From JAHEKD01 sp965204695 (lineage in GTDB: Bacteria > Pseudomonadota > Gammaproteobacteria > Arenicellales > JAHEKD01): a stretch of 64,000 nucleotides of DNA. Position 1 is the stretch's first letter. Every line of letters begins with the position of its first letter. Below are positions 60,371 to 64,000 of the stretch, in pieces. A program made the position numbers and the translations under genes. The DNA is taken from assembly GCA_965204695.1 (NCBI GenBank), contig OZ242007.1:4650001-4714000 (forward strand). Direction: 5' to 3'. A model generated the notes under the pieces. That model was not told the origin of the DNA. It saw only the letters and a program-made list of their open reading frames with translations, and ran no database searches.

Positions 60371-63300
60371 ATGCCGATTAACACCGAAGGACTTTATAGC
60401 CCGGATTTTGAAAAAGAAAACTGTGGATTTGGTCTGATTGCGCAAATGGATGGAGAATCAAGTAATGACCTGGTTAAAAAATCTATCAGTGCGCTTTCAA
60501 GACTGTCCCATCGTGGGGCGGTTTCGGCGGATGGGCTTTCTGGTGACGGTTGTGGTTTATTACTTAAACAGCATAAACCATTTTTTAGAGTACAAGCAGC
60601 ACAAGAAGGGATTAATTTATCCGAAAACTATGCTATTGGTATGGTTTTTTTGCATTCCCAAACGCAGTATTCGGATAAAGCGAAGGCGGTAATAGAAAAA
60701 CAAATCGAAGCGCAAAATCTTGAAACCGCAGGATGGCGCAAAGTACCGACTCATACAGGCAGTTTGGGTGAAATTGCGTTGGCTACATTGCCAATAATTG
60801 AGCAGATTTTTATTAATTTACCCGAATCACTGGATGAGGATGAAATAGAACGTAAATTACTTATCGCTCGAAAATTTATAGAGCCGCAGCTTGCAGAAGA
60901 TGACATGTTTTACATGGCATCATTATCAGCCAAGGTGATTTGCTATAAAGGTTTGATGATGCCTGAGTATTTGCCGGATTTTTATATTGATCTGGCTGAT
61001 TCTGAGCTTGAATCATCGCTTGCTATTTTCCATCAGCGCTTTTCTACTAATACCTGGCCATCGTGGAAATTGGCTCAGCCTTTTCGATTCCTGGCACATA
61101 ACGGGGAGATAAATACTATACGTGGTAACCGGTCTTGGGCCAGGGCCAGACAGTACAAACTTAGATCCAAATTACTACCAGAAATCCAACAATTTGAATC
61201 CATTGTTTCTCAACAAGGATCTGATTCTGAAAGCCTGGATAATATGCTTGAAGTCTTAGTCGCAGGAGGCATGGATATCTTTGAGGCAATGAAAATGTTG
61301 ATCCCGTCTTCCTGGCAAAATGTCGAGACGATGGATCAGAATCTCAGGGCTTTTTACCGCTTTTTTTCCATGAATATGGAACCCTGGGATGGACCGGCAG
61401 GAATTGTACTTACAGATGGGCGTCATGCCGCGTGTGTGATGGATCGTAATGGTTTGCGACCTGCAAGGTATGTAATGACACAATCGCGTGAAATTATTTT
61501 AGCCTCTGAAGCGGGAGTGGTTGACCTCGACCCAGGTCAAATTACTGGCAAAGGTCGACTCGGTCCTGGCGAAATGTTAGCAGTGGACACTGAAACAGGC
61601 CAGTTGCTGTTGCCTGACATTATCGAACGAAAATTAATGCGGGCCAGGCCTTATAAAGATTGGTTAAAGGCGAATCGTGTTAGATTGGAATCGGCTTTAG
61701 ATGAGGAAGAAGCACGCAGCGTTCCATTAAATCCGGCTTCCTTAAAAATTTATCAAAAGGCCTTTAATCTATCACTTGAAGAGCGGGAGCAAATCATCAA
61801 AGTGATGGCTAACGCAGGGGCTGAAGCAGTTGGCTCAATGGGCGATGACACACCGATGGCTGTATTGTCAAAACAAAATCGCTGTTTATATGATTATTTT
61901 CGTCAGCAGTTTGCTCAAGTGACCAATCCTCCTATTGATCCATTACGCGAACATATTGTCATGGGATTGGAAACCAGTTTTGGCGGTGAGAGCAATTTGT
62001 TTGAACCAAGTGCAGAACATGCGGCTCGAGTCGTTGTTGATTCTCCAGTGCTGTCCAATGATAAATATCAACAAATTCTGGCGATGGGTGGCGAGAAATA
62101 CAGTTGGACGCGAATAAGTTTAAATTATGATCCAAGTGTGGGTATCAGAGCCGCGCTGCAACAGGTCTGCAACCAGGCAATAGAAGCCATTGAAGCCGGT
62201 AAATCCATATTGATCCTTTCGGACAGAGACATTAGCAAAGAAAAAATCCCGTTGCATGCTTTGTTGGCTACTGGTGCCGTTCATCACCGATTGATTAATG
62301 AAAATTTACGCTGTGAAGTCAACATAGTGGTTGAAACGGCAACAGCCCGTGATGCACATCAGATTGCAGCATTAATTGGCAATGGTGCAACCGCTGTTTT
62401 TCCTTATCTGGCTTTTGAAATTGTGGTGCAAATGGTTAGGGAAAATGAGCTTAAAAGTAAAAACCTGACATTTGTTCTACGTAATTATCGCAAGGCGATT
62501 AATAAGGGACTATATAAAATCATGTCCAAGATGGGCATTTCTACAGTGGCGAGTTATTGTGGTTGCCAGTTATTTGAAATTATAGGCTTGAACCAAGAGA
62601 TTATTGACCATTGTTTCCCTGGCACGCCCAGTCGAATCGAGGGCGCTAGTTTTGAGGATATAGAAAAAGATCAACAAGCTTTGGTCAAATTAGCCTGGAG
62701 TGCTCGCAAACCCGTGCAGCCAGGCGGTTTACTTAAATATGTCCATGGTGGTGAATACCATGCCTACAACCCAGATATCATTAAGACTATTCATCATGCC
62801 GTTGAATATAATGATTATGACAGTTATCAGGAATTTTCGCGCTTGGTTAATCGTCGGCCGGTTGCGACATTGCGTGATTTGTTTCGCATTAAACCACTGG
62901 ACAATCCGATTCCAATCGATGAAGTAGAGCCGGTTGAATCAATTTTGCCACGTTTTGATACTGCTGCGATGTCTTTAGGAGCATTATCACCAGAGGCGCA
63001 TGAAGCCTTGGCTATAGCTATGAATAGTTTAGGCGGGCGTTCTAATTCTGGTGAGGGAGGTGAGGATCCAGCAAGGTATAACAGCAATAAAGTCTCAAAG
63101 ATTAAACAAATCGCCTCTGGACGTTTTGGTGTGACACCGGAGTATTTGCTCAGTGCAGAAGTTTTGCAAATTAAAATCGCTCAAGGTGCTAAACCGGGTG
63201 AAGGTGGGCAATTGCCGGGCCATAAAGTTAATGAATTAATTGCCAGGCTGCGTTACTCGAGTCCTGGAGTAGCTTTGATTTCACCACCCCCGCATCATGA

Positions 63301-64000
63301 TATTTACTCCATAGAAGATTTAGCTCAATTAATCTTCGATTTGAAACAAATCAATCCCAATGCCCTGGTTTCGGTGAAATTAGTCGCCAGTGCTGGCGTT
63401 GGGACTATAGCCGCTGGCGTGGCTAAAGCCTATGCAGATTTAATCACCATTTCAGGTTACGACGGTGGTACTGGAGCCAGCCCACTCACTTCGGTTAAAT
63501 ATGCCGGCACACCCTGGGAAATGGGTTTGGCAGAAACACATCAAACGCTGTCCATGAACAACCTTCGTGGACGAATTCGGTTGCAGGCAGATGGTGGGAT
63601 GAAAACGGGCCTGGACATTATTAAGGCCGGTATTTTAGGCGCAGAGAGTTTTGGTTTTGGCACTATGCCGATGGTTGCATTAGGTTGCAAATATTTACGC
63701 ATTTGCCACTTGAATAATTGTGCAACTGGCGTTGCGACACAAGATGTGAATTTAAGAGAGCGTTATTTTGCCGGTTCGCCTGATCGCGTCGTCAATTATT
63801 TCCGCTTTGTGGCTGAGGAAGTTAGACAGTTTATGGCTTCATTAGGAGCACGGAAATTTGAACAACTTATTGGCAATACAGGATTAATTGAACTGAAGTC
63901 AGGTGAGACTGAAAAGCATGCAAAGCTTGATATGTCACGAATTATCCATAACCCGGGTTTTGAGAAAGGCGAAGATCAATTTTGCAAAGTTGAACGAAAT
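60371..64000 (+). CDS. gltB: Glutamate synthase large subunit (3' end outside window)
   Basis: The frame runs from the ATG at 60371 to the window end without a stop (1210 codons seen of about 1500 expected). The N-terminal Ntn-type glutaminase has its catalytic Cys18 in ENCGFGLIA, exposed after removal of a short propeptide. LAHNGEINTIRGNR and SMGDDTPMAVLS follow. The FMN-binding synthase domain has GGRSNSGEGGEDPARY, and the 3Fe-4S cysteines are in CKYLRICHLNNCATG near residue 1106. The enzyme makes two glutamates from glutamine and 2-oxoglutarate, with reductant supplied through the small subunit GltD, normally encoded downstream. This is a core chromosomal gene. Confidence 0.97.
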   Translation, partial: MPINTEGLYSPDFEKENCGFGLIAQMDGESSNDLVKKSISALSRLSHRGAVSADGLSGDGCGLLLKQHKPFFRVQAAQEGINLSENYAIGMVFLHSQTQYSDKAKAVIEKQIEAQNLETAGWRKVPTHTGSLGEIALATLPIIEQIFINLPESLDEDEIERKLLIARKFIEPQLAEDDMFYMASLSAKVICYKGLMMPEYLPDFYIDLADSELESSLAIFHQRFSTNTWPSWKLAQPFRFLAHNGEINTIRGNRSWARARQYKLRSKLLPEIQQFESIVSQQGSDSESLDNMLEVLVAGGMDIFEAMKMLIPSSWQNVETMDQNLRAFYRFFSMNMEPWDGPAGIVLTDGRHAACVMDRNGLRPARYVMTQSREIILASEAGVVDLDPGQITGKGRLGPGEMLAVDTETGQLLLPDIIERKLMRARPYKDWLKANRVRLESALDEEEARSVPLNPASLKIYQKAFNLSLEEREQIIKVMANAGAEAVGSMGDDTPMAVLSKQNRCLYDYFRQQFAQVTNPPIDPLREHIVMGLETSFGGESNLFEPSAEHAARVVVDSPVLSNDKYQQILAMGGEKYSWTRISLNYDPSVGIRAALQQVCNQAIEAIEAGKSILILSDRDISKEKIPLHALLATGAVHHRLINENLRCEVNIVVETATARDAHQIAALIGNGATAVFPYLAFEIVVQMVRENELKSKNLTFVLRNYRKAINKGLYKIMSKMGISTVASYCGCQLFEIIGLNQEIIDHCFPGTPSRIEGASFEDIEKDQQALVKLAWSARKPVQPGGLLKYVHGGEYHAYNPDIIKTIHHAVEYNDYDSYQEFSRLVNRRPVATLRDLFRIKPLDNPIPIDEVEPVESILPRFDTAAMSLGALSPEAHEALAIAMNSLGGRSNSGEGGEDPARYNSNKVSKIKQIASGRFGVTPEYLLSAEVLQIKIAQGAKPGEGGQLPGHKVNELIARLRYSSPGVALISPPPHHDIYSIEDLAQLIFDLKQINPNALVSVKLVASAGVGTIAAGVAKAYADLITISGYDGGTGASPLTSVKYAGTPWEMGLAETHQTLSMNNLRGRIRLQADGGMKTGLDIIKAGILGAESFGFGTMPMVALGCKYLRICHLNNCATGVATQDVNLRERYFAGSPDRVVNYFRFVAEEVRQFMASLGARKFEQLIGNTGLIELKSGETEKHAKLDMSRIIHNPGFEKGEDQFCKVERN

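Overview
The window looks like the chromosome of an AT-rich gammaproteobacterium. The host assignment rests on general character only: a proteobacterial-type gltB, an exported RoxA-like multihaem cytochrome, Gram-negative lipoprotein and Sec signals, and IS21/IS481-type elements. No 16S or other marker is present, so nothing finer than class is claimed.

Region A (1-22025) is a dense cluster of envelope genes. After a partial RoxA-like cytochrome c come a CHASE2 membrane sensor, a FecR-like exported protein, a small secreted protein, two giant TPR-CHAT proteins, an exported 14-repeat WD40-caspase with a small exported partner, a phospholipase D/cardiolipin-synthase-like lipoprotein, an exported alpha/beta hydrolase with a carrier-protein-like head lacking the attachment serine, an exported caspase, and a small lipoprotein. 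Four caspase-clan proteases (two CHAT, two C14) with intact His/Cys dyads lie within 17 kb, and every one carries an export or lipoprotein signal.

Region B (22250-50103) is a large contractile injection system of the extracellular (eCIS: Afp/PVC/MAC-like) family. In order it encodes one sheath, one tube, a gp51-like zinc-ribbon chaperone, a disordered protein, a DUF4255 terminator, an AAA+ ATPase, a small conserved protein, a first DUF4157 protein, an Afp7-like tube-family protein, a LysM protein, a gpD-like hub, a gpV spike, a PAAR-like tip, a gp25 wedge protein, two baseplate J proteins, a tail-I fusion and a DUF6519 protein. Three further DUF4157 proteins form a paralogous set with nearly constant N-terminal modules and unrelated C-terminal domains. 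Most genes up to DUF6519 overlap by 1-8 nt, so this reads as one operon from a sigma70-like promoter near 22250. No tape measure or tail fibre was recognised.

Region C (50841-60085) is a small genomic island in the 3' end of tRNA-Arg(CCT). A 23-bp direct repeat of the tRNA 3' end bounds it, and next to the tRNA lies a tyrosine recombinase with a frameshift at an A8 tract. Candidate arm-type sites occur in both att arms. Cargo: an MntA-HepT toxin-antitoxin pair, a Fic protein behind a cluster of operator-like repeats, a DUF433 antitoxin-like gene, a small antitoxin fragment, a 5'-truncated unknown gene, a complete IS21-family element, and a 3'-truncated DUF2971 gene. An IS481-type remnant sits just outside its left end.

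Region D (60063-64000) is conserved chromosome: tRNA-Arg(CCT) and the start of gltB, which runs off the window.
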